Below, piece after piece: positions 1 to 6,900 of a DNA stretch of 15,013 bases; the stretch's first letter is position 1, and every line of letters starts with the position of its first letter. This DNA is from Serpentinicella sp031432315. GTDB taxonomy: Bacteria > Bacillota > Clostridia > Peptostreptococcales > Natronincolaceae. A model generated the notes under the pieces. It worked only from the letters and a program-made list of their open reading frames with translations. It was not told the origin of the DNA and searched no databases. The translations under genes and the position numbers were made by a program. Location: NCBI RefSeq assembly GCF_031432315.1, contig NZ_JAVKGO010000020.1, forward strand, positions 1 to 15,013, given 5' to 3'.

Positions 1-77
1 AAGAAGGATTAAGATTTGCGATCCGTGAAGGTGGAAGAACAGTTGGAGCAGGAGTAGTTGCTTCTATTGTTGAATAA
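1..77 (+). CDS. tuf: Elongation factor Tu, C-terminal end (partial, first tuf copy)
   Basis: The reading frame that enters the window (first full codon at base 3) encodes the last 24 residues of EF-Tu, ending GRTVGAGVVASIVE and a TAA stop. The segment GLRFAIREGGRTVGAGVV is the conserved end of EF-Tu domain 3, a beta-barrel that contacts aminoacyl-tRNA. EF-Tu is the cytosolic GTPase that delivers aminoacyl-tRNA to the ribosomal A site. Only the tail is visible, so nothing can be said about its G domain or promoter. A second tuf start lies at the other end of the window, which fits the two-copy arrangement common in Clostridia. The family assignment is very secure despite the short fragment. 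Confidence 0.95.
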   Translation, partial: EGLRFAIREGGRTVGAGVVASIVE

Positions 78-85
78 AAAATATT

Positions 86-113
86 TATAGGACTAGGGTT
101 CCCTAGTCCTATA
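86..113 (+). terminator. Hairpin after first tuf, probable terminator
   Basis: A perfect 13-bp inverted repeat (86-98 with 101-113) separated by only TT lies 8 bases after the tuf stop. The G+C-rich part is GGACTAGGG/CCCTAGTCC. In RNA the two innermost pairs would probably open to give a larger loop. No good U-tract follows (the next bases are AACCTTAAATG), so termination could be inefficient or assisted. The placement between a complete gene end and a new promoter supports a terminator role. Confidence 0.65.
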
Positions 114-140
114 AACCTTAAATGATTTATATAATGTTAT

Positions 141-190
141 ACCATCTTATTGACACCAAAATAAAAATATGATAGATTTTATAAGATGGT
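141..190. repeat. 10-bp inverted repeat bracketing the rpmG promoter
   Basis: ACCATCTTAT (141-150) is repeated perfectly in inverted form as ATAAGATGGT (181-190). The left arm ends on the first base of the -35 hexamer and the right arm covers the predicted transcription start. The arms are 40 bp centre to centre, close to four helical turns, which would put both on one face of the DNA. A regulator operator is one reading. Chance in an AT-rich spacer is another. No family of regulator is recognised. Confidence 0.45.
150..178 (+). promoter_or_regulatory. Sigma-A promoter for the rpmG-secE-nusG-rplKA operon
   Basis: A perfect -35 hexamer TTGACA (150-155), a 17-bp spacer and a -10 of TAGATT (173-178) preceded by TG one base upstream (170-171), i.e. 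an extended -10. Transcription would start near 185, giving a leader of about 155 nt before rpmG. The same TTGACA plus TGn pattern recurs at the other three promoters in the window, which raises confidence. The leader (185-339) contains only small possible hairpins, for example 298-303 with 320-325, and no element I recognise. Confidence 0.7.
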
Positions 191-339
191 GTTTGCATAA
201 TGAGTGCGGTTTGTGTATTTTTAACCACTTTATAGAGTGAATAACAAATAAGTGTAACTACAGAAAAAGTGCTCAAAGAACATAGAATATAAAAAAGATC
301 TTCCGTAAGGCTGCTCGTTGAAGGTAGGAGGTGTAACAG

Positions 340-489
340 TTGAGAATTCAAGTAACACTTGCTTGTACAGAATGTAAGCAAAGAAACTATAATACAACAA
401 AAAATAAAAAAACAAATCCAGACCGTATTGAGCTGAAAAAGTACTGTAAGTTCTGCAAAGCCCAAACTTTGCATAAAGAAACAAAGTAA
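340..489 (+). CDS. rpmG: 50S ribosomal protein L33 (bL33), zinc-binding form
   Basis: This small 49-codon gene encodes L33, a protein of the large ribosomal subunit near the E site. Translation from TTG at 340 gives (M)RIQVTLACTECKQRNYNTTK and ends in KFCKAQTLHKETK, the full L33 fold. Two CxxC pairs (C9/C12 and C36/C39) form the zinc ribbon, so this is a 'C+' paralogue rather than a zinc-independent one. The TTG start is chosen because AGGAGGTG (326-333) sits 6 bases upstream and no ATG or GTG lies in frame nearby. secE follows 33 bp downstream. This rpmG-secE-nusG order is standard in Firmicutes. Identification is firm; the exact start is well supported. Confidence 0.95.
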   Translation: MRIQVTLACTECKQRNYNTTKNKKTNPDRIELKKYCKFCKAQTLHKETK

Positions 490-522
490 TTTAAATCTTT
501 TTTAAAAAGGAAGTGGATTTTC

Positions 523-732
523 ATGACTACCCAAGCAAATTCTAATAAAAAAAATGGACTTGGGAAATACTTTAGAGGCGTAAAGTCTGAGCTAAAAAAA
601 GTTAATTGGCCCAATAAAAAAGAATTAACAAATCACACAACTGTTGTTATTATTACTTGTATTATAGCAACTGTTGCAATATGGATATTGGATACGATTT
701 TTGGATCTGGTTTAAGAGCAATAATAGGGTAA
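523..732 (+). CDS. secE: Preprotein translocase subunit SecE
   Basis: SecE is the essential small subunit of the SecYEG channel, clamping SecY in the cytoplasmic membrane. The 69-residue product has a lysine-rich cytoplasmic amphipathic part ending in the hallmark ELKKVNWPNKKEL (about residues 23-35). A single transmembrane segment follows (about 40-60, VVIITCIIATVAIWILDTIF). This is the short, single-span SecE typical of Firmicutes, unlike the three-span E. coli protein. The ATG is preceded by AAGGAAG (507-513). It lies between rpmG and nusG as usual, and is presumably cotranscribed with them. Length and motif leave little doubt. Confidence 0.95.
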   Translation: MTTQANSNKKNGLGKYFRGVKSELKKVNWPNKKELTNHTTVVIITCIIATVAIWILDTIFGSGLRAIIG

Positions 733-743
733 TCAATTTGTTT

Positions 744-794
744 AAAAGGAGGGGAGCGCTATCTATCACAAAAAGATAGATATGCCTATATATG
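744..794 (+). promoter_or_regulatory. Displaced ribosome binding site and hairpin before nusG
   Basis: The only strong Shine-Dalgarno sequence before nusG, AAAAGGAGGGGAG (744-756), is 39 bases from the ATG at 792, far too distant for ordinary initiation. Between them is a hairpin: 760-767 (TATCTATC) pairs with 775-782 (GATAGATA) around the loop ACAAAAA. GC at 756-757 can also pair with GC at 784-785 across a small internal loop. If the hairpin 756-785 forms, SD and AUG come within about 9 nt. No in-frame ATG, GTG or TTG lies closer, because TAG at 777-779 closes the nusG frame upstream. Seen directly: SD, repeat and stop. Inferred: that folding enables initiation. Confidence 0.55.
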
Positions 795-1310
795 TCCCAA
801 CAAGCAAAATGGTATGTTGTCCACACCTATTCTGGGCATGAAAACAAAGTTAAAACTAATATAGAGAAAATAGTTGAGAATAGAGGTATGGAGGACGTAA
901 TACACGAAGTAAAAGTACCTACTGAAGAAAAAGTGGAGATAAAGAATGGCAAGAAAAAAATAAAAGAGTCCAAGCTATTCCCTGGATATGTAATCATAAA
1001 AATGGTTATGACTGATGAATCTTGGTACTTAGTACGGAATACTCGAGGTGTAACTGGGTTCGTTGGACCAAGTTCCAAGCCGATTCCACTGACAGAAGAA
1101 GAAGTAAAGTCTATGGGCGTGGAGATTGTAAGACAAGACGTAGGGATAAATATTGGTGATGCCGTGCGTGTTATTTCTGGTCCGTTTGAAACTTTTGTAG
1201 GAACAGTAGAGAAAGTAAATTTAGAAAAACAAACATTTAAAGTTAAAATTTCTATGTTTGGCAGAGAAACACCAGTAGAGTTAAGCTTTTTGCAAGTTGA
1301 AGGAATATAG
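792..1310 (+). CDS. nusG: Transcription termination/antitermination factor NusG
   Basis: NusG binds the RNA polymerase clamp and modulates pausing and termination; it can also contact ribosomal protein S10 to couple transcription with translation. The 172-residue product starts MSQQAKWYVVHTYSGHENKVK, the conserved opening of the NGN domain (about 1-115, including the FPGYV and TRGVTGFVG motifs). The C-terminal KOW domain follows (about 118-172, GDAVRVISGPF...MFGRETPVELSFLQVE). The length is normal for a Firmicute NusG without inserts. The start at 792 is fixed by family alignment and by an in-frame TAG at 777-779, although the Shine-Dalgarno is unusually distant (see the hairpin entry). rplK follows after 69 bp. 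Confidence 0.96.
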   Translation: MSQQAKWYVVHTYSGHENKVKTNIEKIVENRGMEDVIHEVKVPTEEKVEIKNGKKKIKESKLFPGYVIIKMVMTDESWYLVRNTRGVTGFVGPSSKPIPLTEEEVKSMGVEIVRQDVGINIGDAVRVISGPFETFVGTVEKVNLEKQTFKVKISMFGRETPVELSFLQVEGI

Positions 1311-1379
1311 ATTTGTTAAGATATAACAAACTTTAAAATATTATTCCATGTACCAGATTATTAAGGAGGTGTAATAGAA

Positions 1380-1808
1380 ATGGCAAAAAAAGTAGTTGGA
1401 CAAATAAAATTACAAATCCCAGCTGGGAAAGCAACGCCAGCGCCACCGGTAGGACCAGCATTAGGACAACACGGTGTTAACATTATGGGTTTCTGTAAAG
1501 AATTTAATGCTAGAACAGCAGATCAAGCTGGTTTGATAATACCAGTTATTATTTCAGTTTATCAAGATAGATCTTTTGATTTTGTTACTAAAACTCCACC
1601 AGCTGCAGTTTTAATTAAGAAAGCTGTAGGACTAGACAAAGCATCTGGAGAGCCAAATAAAAACAAAGTTGCAAAAATCACAAAGGATAAAGTGAAGGAA
1701 ATTGCAGAACTAAAAATGCCTGACTTGAATGCAGCTTCACTAGATGCGGCAATGAGTATGGTTGCTGGAACTGCGAGAAGTATGGGTATAGAAGTAGTTG
1801 AAAGTTAA
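1380..1808 (+). CDS. rplK: 50S ribosomal protein L11 (uL11)
   Basis: L11 forms the GTPase-associated centre of the large subunit with 23S rRNA and the L10-L7/L12 stalk, and is part of the thiostrepton/micrococcin site. The 142-residue product has the proline-rich N-terminal domain (PAGKATPAPPVGPALGQHGVNIMGFCKEFNART, about 15-46). Its C-terminal RNA-binding domain follows (about 70-142, ending SMGIEVVES). Prolines around residues 21-26, where thiopeptide resistance mutations occur in this family, are present. A strong AAGGAGGTG (1363-1371) precedes the ATG. A weak AT-rich 7-bp hairpin (1312-1318 with 1324-1330) lies in the gap after nusG, and its role is unclear. Full-length and typical. Confidence 0.98.
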   Translation: MAKKVVGQIKLQIPAGKATPAPPVGPALGQHGVNIMGFCKEFNARTADQAGLIIPVIISVYQDRSFDFVTKTPPAAVLIKKAVGLDKASGEPNKNKVAKITKDKVKEIAELKMPDLNAASLDAAMSMVAGTARSMGIEVVES

Positions 1809-1826
1809 TAAATAGCGCAATGAATA

Positions 1827-1859
1827 GTGGGAGGTACACTAATAAACCGCTAAAACCAC
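1827..1859 (+). promoter_or_regulatory. Probable L1-binding translational operator before rplA
   Basis: The 66-bp rplK-rplA gap holds GTGG (1827-1830) able to pair with CCAC (1856-1859). An inner GGT (1833-1835) can pair with ACC (1846-1848), leaving an asymmetric loop of GA opposite GCTAAAA. The CCAC arm directly abuts the rplA Shine-Dalgarno AAGGAGG (1860-1866). Ribosomal protein L1 is known to repress its operon by binding an mRNA mimic of its 23S rRNA site. This two-helix, asymmetric-loop shape in the rplK-rplA gap matches what I know of Firmicute L1 sites. The pairing is seen; L1 binding is inferred. Confidence 0.65.
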
Positions 1860-1874
1860 AAGGAGGAATTATAA

Positions 1875-2573
1875 ATGCCAAAAAGAGGTAAAAAGTATAT
1901 AGAAGCAGTGAAGTTAGTAAACAAAGATAGTGCATACGCTTTGAAAGACGCTGTAGAGTTAGTTAAGAAAACTGCTACTGCAAAGTTTGATGAAACAGTT
2001 GAAATGCACATAAAATTAGGGGTTGACTCTAGACACGCAGATCAACAAGTTAGAGGTGCAATCGTATTACCACATGGAACAGGAAAGACATCTAAAGTTC
2101 TTGTTTTTGCAAAAGGAGAAAAAGCAACAGAGGCTGAAAATGCAGGTGCTGACTATGTAGGATCAGATGACTTAGTTGCAAAAATCCAAGGTGAAAATTG
2201 GTTTGACTTTGATGTTGTAGTTGCTACACCTGATATGATGGGTGTTGTTGGTAGATTAGGAAGAGTACTAGGACCTAAGGGATTAATGCCAAATCCGAAA
2301 TCTGGTACAGTTACTTTTGATGTTGAAAAAGCAGTAAAAGAAATAAAAGCTGGTAAAGTTGAGTATAGACTAGATAAAAACAACATTATTCATGTGCCAG
2401 TAGGGAAGGCTTCATTCGGTGAAGATCACCTTGAAGAAAACATCAAAACTTTAATGGATGCAATTATTAAAGCTAAGCCAGCTTCTGCAAAAGGTCAATA
2501 CTTGAAAAGCATTACCTTAACAAGCACAATGGGGCCTGGCATTCGCCTAAATGCGTCTAAAATTACAGAGTAG
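1875..2573 (+). CDS. rplA: 50S ribosomal protein L1 (uL1)
   Basis: L1 builds the mobile L1 stalk that guides deacylated tRNA out through the E site, and in many bacteria it represses its own mRNA. The 232-residue product is full length. It shows domain I at both ends and the inserted domain II in the middle. The conserved stretch MMGVVGRLGRVLGPKGLMPNPKSGTV occupies about 116-141, and the C-terminal TLTSTMGPGIRLN is near the end. The ATG is preceded by AAGGAGG immediately after the presumed L1 operator. It is the last gene before the separate rplJ promoter, and no clear terminator follows, so some read-through into rplJ is likely. Confidence 0.98.
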   Translation: MPKRGKKYIEAVKLVNKDSAYALKDAVELVKKTATAKFDETVEMHIKLGVDSRHADQQVRGAIVLPHGTGKTSKVLVFAKGEKATEAENAGADYVGSDDLVAKIQGENWFDFDVVVATPDMMGVVGRLGRVLGPKGLMPNPKSGTVTFDVEKAVKEIKAGKVEYRLDKNNIIHVPVGKASFGEDHLEENIKTLMDAIIKAKPASAKGQYLKSITLTSTMGPGIRLNASKITE

Positions 2574-2585
2574 TATAATATGTCA

Positions 2586-2614
2586 TTGACAATGTATTGA
2601 TATATTGGTACAAT
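2586..2614 (+). promoter_or_regulatory. Sigma-A promoter for rplJ-rplL
   Basis: TTGACA (2586-2591), an exact 17-bp spacer and TACAAT (2609-2614), with TG at 2606-2607 making an extended -10. It begins 13 bp after the rplA stop. Predicted transcription start is about 2621, giving a leader of about 175 nt that contains the L10-type attenuator. This is one of the best promoter matches in the window. Confidence 0.85.
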
Positions 2615-2620
2615 AGTCAA

Positions 2621-2748
2621 AGATCAAAAAGTTGAATATTTCGCCGTAGACAGTAGGTGCAAATTGCTTAATTTCCTACCGAGGTTTTTAATAAATAACA
2701 TATTAAAACCATGACCTCATTTTGTCTACAACAAGATGAGGTCTTTTA
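2621..2748 (+). ncRNA. L10 (rplJ) leader RNA
   Basis: The leader between the promoter and rplJ has the features of the Firmicute L10 leader, where the L10-(L7/L12) complex binds nascent mRNA and promotes termination. GTAGG (2653-2657) pairs with CCTAC (2675-2679), flanked by the conserved-looking GCCGTAGACAGTAGGTGC and CCGAGG segments. GAGGT (2681-2685) could pair with ACCTC (2714-2718), the left arm of the downstream terminator. That gives the expected antiterminator/terminator switch. The helices are seen; the switching logic and ligand follow from the known family. The 5' boundary is set only from the predicted start site. Confidence 0.8.
2713..2748 (+). terminator. Intrinsic attenuator in the rplJ leader
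   Basis: A 13-bp stem (2713-2725 with 2731-2743, one G-U pair) closed by a CTACA loop is followed by a short U-run, TTTTAT. It lies about 50 bp before the rplJ start, so it must be conditional rather than a full stop. It is the expression platform of the L10 leader. Its left arm ACCTC is the competitor for GAGGT at 2681-2685. Confidence 0.85.
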
Positions 2749-2795
2749 TATTGTCAGGCAAATGTTCCCTATACAAAGAGGAGGTGGGTAAGTAG

Positions 2796-3296
2796 ATGGC
2801 AAAAGCTATTGAACTTAAAAAACAAGCAGTAGAAGAAATAACTGAGAAGTTACAAAAATCTGCAGCTGCTGTTATTGTAGATTATAGAGGCCTTAAGGTT
2901 GAGCAATTAACTGAGTTAAGAAAGAAGTTTAGAGAAGAAGGATTAGAATACAAGGTTTATAAAAATACCTTAATGAGAATGGCAGCTAAAAATGCTAACA
3001 TGGATGAAATGGTAGAAGGCCTAGTAGGTCCTAATGCTGTAGTCTTAAGCTATGATGATCCAGTTGCTCCTGCAAGAATCGCCAATGAGTTCGCAAAACA
3101 AAATAAGGATCTTGAACTAAAATTTGGTGTAGTTGAAGGAACATTTTACGGGGAAGAGAAACTTAAAGACTTGGCGTCTATTCCATCAAGAGAAGTGCTT
3201 ATTGCAAAATTACTTGGAAGCTTAAAAGCTCCAGTATCAAACTTTGCATATCTTGTTAAAGCTATAGCTGATAGTAAAGAGTCAGACGAGGCGTAA
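2796..3296 (+). CDS. rplJ: 50S ribosomal protein L10 (uL10)
   Basis: L10 anchors the L7/L12 dimers to 23S rRNA at the base of the ribosomal stalk and, with L12, binds its own leader to limit synthesis. The 166-residue product has the N-terminal rRNA-binding domain, including AAAVIVDYRGLKVEQLTELRKKFREEGLEYKVYKNTLMRMA at about residues 24-64. It ends in the alpha-helical tail that docks L12 dimers (about 135-166, LLGSLKAPVSNFAYLVKAIAD). AGGAGGTG (2779-2786) precedes the ATG. rplL follows after 36 bp. The size and motifs are typical of Firmicutes, with no anomalies. Confidence 0.97.
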   Translation: MAKAIELKKQAVEEITEKLQKSAAAVIVDYRGLKVEQLTELRKKFREEGLEYKVYKNTLMRMAAKNANMDEMVEGLVGPNAVVLSYDDPVAPARIANEFAKQNKDLELKFGVVEGTFYGEEKLKDLASIPSREVLIAKLLGSLKAPVSNFAYLVKAIADSKESDEA

Positions 3297-3332
3297 AAAT
3301 ATAAAATTAAAAAATTTCGGAGGTGCTTAATA

Positions 3333-3698
3333 ATGACAATTGAACAAATTTTAGAAGCAATTGAAAATATGAAAGTATTAGAATTAAATGAATTAGTACA
3401 ACAAGCAGAAGAAAAGTTTGGAGTATCTGCAGCGGCGCCAGTTGTTGTAGGTGGAGCAGGGGCAGCAGGAGATGCAGCTGAAGAGCAAACAGAATTTGAT
3501 GTAATCCTACAAAGCCCAGGCGGATCAAAAATAAATGTAATCAAAGTTGTAAGAGAAATCACTGGTTTAGGATTAAAAGAAGCTAAAGAAGTAGTTGATA
3601 ACGCACCAAAGGCACTTAAAGAAGGTGTAGAAAAAGAAGAAGCTGAAGCAATTAAAGCTAAGCTTGAAGATGCGGGAGCTACAGTAGAAGTAAAGTAG
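3333..3698 (+). CDS. rplL: 50S ribosomal protein L7/L12 (bL12)
   Basis: L7/L12 is the multi-copy stalk protein that recruits and activates translational GTPases such as EF-G and EF-Tu. The 121-residue product has the N-terminal dimerisation helices (about 1-32). A flexible Ala/Gly/Val hinge follows (about 34-52, AAAPVVVGGAGAAGDAA). The globular C-terminal domain is about 55-121 and includes GLGLKEAKEVVDNAPKALKEGV, the factor-binding face. CGGAGGTG (3318-3325) precedes the ATG. The gene is followed within 17 bp by a strong intrinsic terminator, so it ends its transcription unit for much of the traffic. Confidence 0.98.
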   Translation: MTIEQILEAIENMKVLELNELVQQAEEKFGVSAAAPVVVGGAGAAGDAAEEQTEFDVILQSPGGSKINVIKVVREITGLGLKEAKEVVDNAPKALKEGVEKEEAEAIKAKLEDAGATVEVK

Positions 3699-3714
3699 TA
3701 GTTTGAACAGATTG

Positions 3715-3744
3715 AAAGGGACTCCGAATTCGGAGGTCCTTTTT
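3715..3744 (+). terminator. Intrinsic terminator after rplL
   Basis: A stem of 3715-3726 with 3731-3742 (one mismatch, one G-U) closed by AATT and followed by TTTTT (3740-3744). The inner CTCCG/CGGAG helix is G+C rich. It separates rplL from rpoB, with a new promoter about 60 bp downstream. The output of r-proteins can therefore differ from that of RNA polymerase subunits, as is known in other bacteria through attenuation at the same place. Confidence 0.9.
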
Positions 3745-3802
3745 ATCTATTTTTTGAAAAAAAGTAATTATAAAAAGACTGCAACTAGAATTTGATAAAG
3801 GA

Positions 3803-3832
3803 TTGACACCTAGTCTCTTTATATGATAAAAT
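3803..3832 (+). promoter_or_regulatory. Sigma-A promoter for rpoB-rpoC
   Basis: TTGACA (3803-3808), an 18-bp spacer and TAAAAT (3827-3832) with TG at 3824-3825 as an extended -10. Predicted start is about 3839, leaving a leader of about 125 nt before the rpoB ATG. The match is very similar to the promoter upstream of the str operon, TGATAAAAT being identical in both. Confidence 0.8.
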
Positions 3833-3897
3833 TGTAAATTGCATTATAGTATTTTTTTATACAAGAATAAACGTAGCAATAATTGTCAATAGTATAG

Positions 3898-3915
3898 TAG
3901 TAACGATTGTTACTA
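3898..3915 (+). promoter_or_regulatory. Short hairpin in the rpoB leader
   Basis: TAGTAAC (3898-3904) and GTTACTA (3909-3915) form a perfect 7-bp stem with a GATT loop, about 50 nt before the rpoB start. No U-tract directly follows, so it is not a terminator. The rest of the 3699-3963 spacer, beyond the terminator and promoter, is AT-rich with only weak pairings. The function is unknown and the hairpin may be incidental. Confidence 0.35.
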
Positions 3916-3963
3916 TCTGTCTTTATATATTTTACTTTATTTATACAAGGAGTGAATGCCAGT

Positions 3964-6900
3964 ATGCCACATCCTGTCAAAGTTGGTAAGCAAGAAAGAA
4001 TGTCTTATTCAAGAATCAAAGAAGTAATGGAAGCCCCTTATTTAATAGAACTACAAAAGGAATCTTTCCAGTGGTTTTTAGAGGAGGGACTGAAAGAAGT
4101 TTTGGAAGATGTATCGCCAATAGTCGATTATTCAGGTAATTTAATACTTGAGTTTGTCGATTACCACTTAGATAACAATCCAAAGTATGATGTTGAAGAA
4201 TCAAAAGAGCGAGATGCAACCTATGCAACCGCTTTAAAACTTAAGGTGCGCTTAATCAACAAGGCATCAGGTGAAGTCAAAGAACAAGAGGTATTCATGG
4301 GTGAATTACCTTTAATGACGGACACTGGTACTTTTGTAATTAATGGCGCTGAACGTGTTATAGTAAGCCAATTAGTACGTTCACCTGGAGTTTACTATTC
4401 AAAGGAAATAGATAAAACAGGAAAAGATTTATTTTCAGCAACTGTAATACCAAATCGTGGTGCATGGCTAGAATATGAAACTGACTCCAATGATATTGTT
4501 TCTGTAAGAATTGACCGTACTAGAAAACAGCCTGTTACGGTTCTTTTACGTGCTTTAGGATATGGATCAAATGAAGAAATTAAGAATCTTTTAGGAGAAG
4601 ATGAGAGAATTCTTGCAACATTGGAAAAAGATAGTACAACAACTTCAGAGGAAGCTTTACTAGAAATTTACAAAAAGCTAAGACCGGGAGAGCCACCTAC
4701 GCTAGACAGTGCAAACAATCTTATTAATTCCCTATTTTTTGATGCAAAAAGATATGACCTAGCTAAGGTTGGACGATATAAATTTAACAAAAAATTATCT
4801 ATTGCAAATAGAATATACAATAAAAAAGCAGCTGAAAACATCGTAAACCCATTAACCGGCGAGATCATTATTGAAGAAGGACAACTCGTTGATAGAGATA
4901 CGTCTATTCTAATTCAAAATGTCGGAATAAATGAAACGACCGTATATTCTGAAGAAGGAAAAGTATTAAAAGTTATAGGAAATCATTTTGTTGATATTAA
5001 CGAACATGTATCCTTCAATATAGATGAATTAAAAATCAAAGAAAAAGTATATTTTCCTGTACTAAAGGAAATTTTACATAAATATGAAGAAGAAGATGAA
5101 ATTAAAGAAGCAATAGTGGAAAGAATGAAAGAACTTATTCCAAAGCATATTATAGTTGCTGATATAATTGCTTCAATAAACTATGCCTTTAATTTACCTC
5201 ATGGGGTTGGTAACGTTGACGATATCGATCACCTTGGGAATAGAAGACTTAGGTCAGTAGGGGAACTTTTACAGAACCAATATAGAATTGGTCTTTCTAG
5301 AATGGAAAGAGTCGTTAGAGAAAGAATGACTATCCAAGATGTCGAACTAGTAACACCGAATGCCCTAATCAATATAAGACCTGTAGTTGCTTCAATAAAA
5401 GAATTCTTTGGAAGTTCTCAGTTATCTCAATTTATGGATCAAACTAATCCACTTGGAGAATTAACCCATAAAAGACGTTTATCTGCATTAGGGCCTGGAG
5501 GGCTTTCTCGTGAAAGAGCAGGGTTCGAAGTCAGAGACGTGCATCACTCTCATTATGGGCGTATGTGTCCTATAGAGACGCCAGAGGGACCAAATATCGG
5601 GTTGATAAACTCTCTGAGTGCGTATGCTAGAGTTAACGAATATGGGTTCATAGAATCACCATATAGAAAAGTAGATAAAAAACAAGCTGTTGTTACAGAA
5701 ACGGTTGAATACTTAACGGCAGATGAAGAAGATTTATTCATTGTCGCTCAGGCAAATGAACCCCTTGACGATGAGGGGAATTTTGAAAACAAGAAAGTAA
5801 CAGCTAGGACTTACTTTGGAGCTATTGACATTGTGCCAAGGGAAGAAGTAGACTACATGGATGTATCACCTAAACAAGTGGTTTCAATAGCTACAGCCAT
5901 GATACCATTCTTAGAAAATGATGATGCAAACAGAGCATTAATGGGATCAAACATGCAACGCCAGGCGGTACCTTTATTAAAACCCCAATCTCCAATTATT
6001 GGAACGGGCATGGAGCATAAAGCAGCAAAGGACTCTGGGGTTGTTATAATTGCCAAGAGAGACGGTATAATTGATAAAGTGACAGCTAATGAAATAATTA
6101 TTAAAACTGAGTCTGGTGAGAAAGATCGATACAATCTTCTTAAGTTTAAAAGATCTAACCAAGGGACGTGCATAAATCAAAAACCTATTGTCAGTCAAGG
6201 GGACATCATTAAGGCGGGAGATGTGCTAGCGGATGGTCCATCAACTGAAAATGGAGAAATTGCCTTAGGAAGAAACATCTTAGTAGGCTTTATGACCTGG
6301 GAAGGTTATAACTACGAGGATGCAATCCTAATTAGTGAAAAACTAGTTAAAGAAGATGCATTAACATCAATTCATATTGAAGAATATGAAGCGGATGCAA
6401 GAGATACAAAATTAGGGCCGGAAGAGATTACAAGAGATATCCCTAATGTAAGTGAAGAAGCTTTAAGGGATTTAGATGAAAGAGGAATAATCCGAATTGG
6501 AGCTGAAGTTAAATCCGGCGATATCCTAGTGGGTAAAGTGACACCTAAAGGAGAAACAGAGCTGACTGCTGAGGAAAGACTACTGAGAGCTATTTTTGGT
6601 GAAAAAGCAAGAGAAGTCAGAGATACATCACTAAAAGTACCCCACGGTGAGTCAGGCATAATTGTGGATATAAAAGTGTTTACAAGAGAAAATGGCGATG
6701 AGTTACCACCTGGAGTAAACGAATTGGTAAGAGTTTACATTGCTAAAAAACGTAAAATAAACGTTGGAGACAAACTTGCAGGACGACATGGTAATAAAGG
6801 GGTAATATCAAGAGTGCTCCCAGAAGAAGACATGCCATTCCTTGAGGATGGAACACCTCTAGAAATTGTTCTAAACCCATTGGGTGTGCCGTCACGTATG

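Noticed and set aside
127..474. Minus-strand open frame of 115 codons across the tuf-rpmG spacer and rpmG
   Set aside because: It runs antisense through the real rpmG, has no good ribosome binding site, and its hydrophobic, Phe/Leu/Ser-rich translation is what AT-rich antisense DNA typically gives.
782..841. Short 19-codon frame starting at ATG 782 upstream of nusG
   Set aside because: It is out of frame with nusG, still about 29 nt from the SD, and resembles nothing known; an overlapping leader peptide cannot be excluded but has no support.
3146..3562. Minus-strand 138-codon frame opposite rplJ-rplL
   Set aside because: It spans two real genes in antisense; its length comes from the skewed, Ala/Glu-rich codons of rplL rather than from coding selection.
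3907..3963. Upstream TTG start for rpoB adding 19 residues
   Set aside because: The added residues match no RpoB start, the TTG lies within the leader hairpin without an SD, and AAGGAG at 3947-3952 is placed for ATG 3964.
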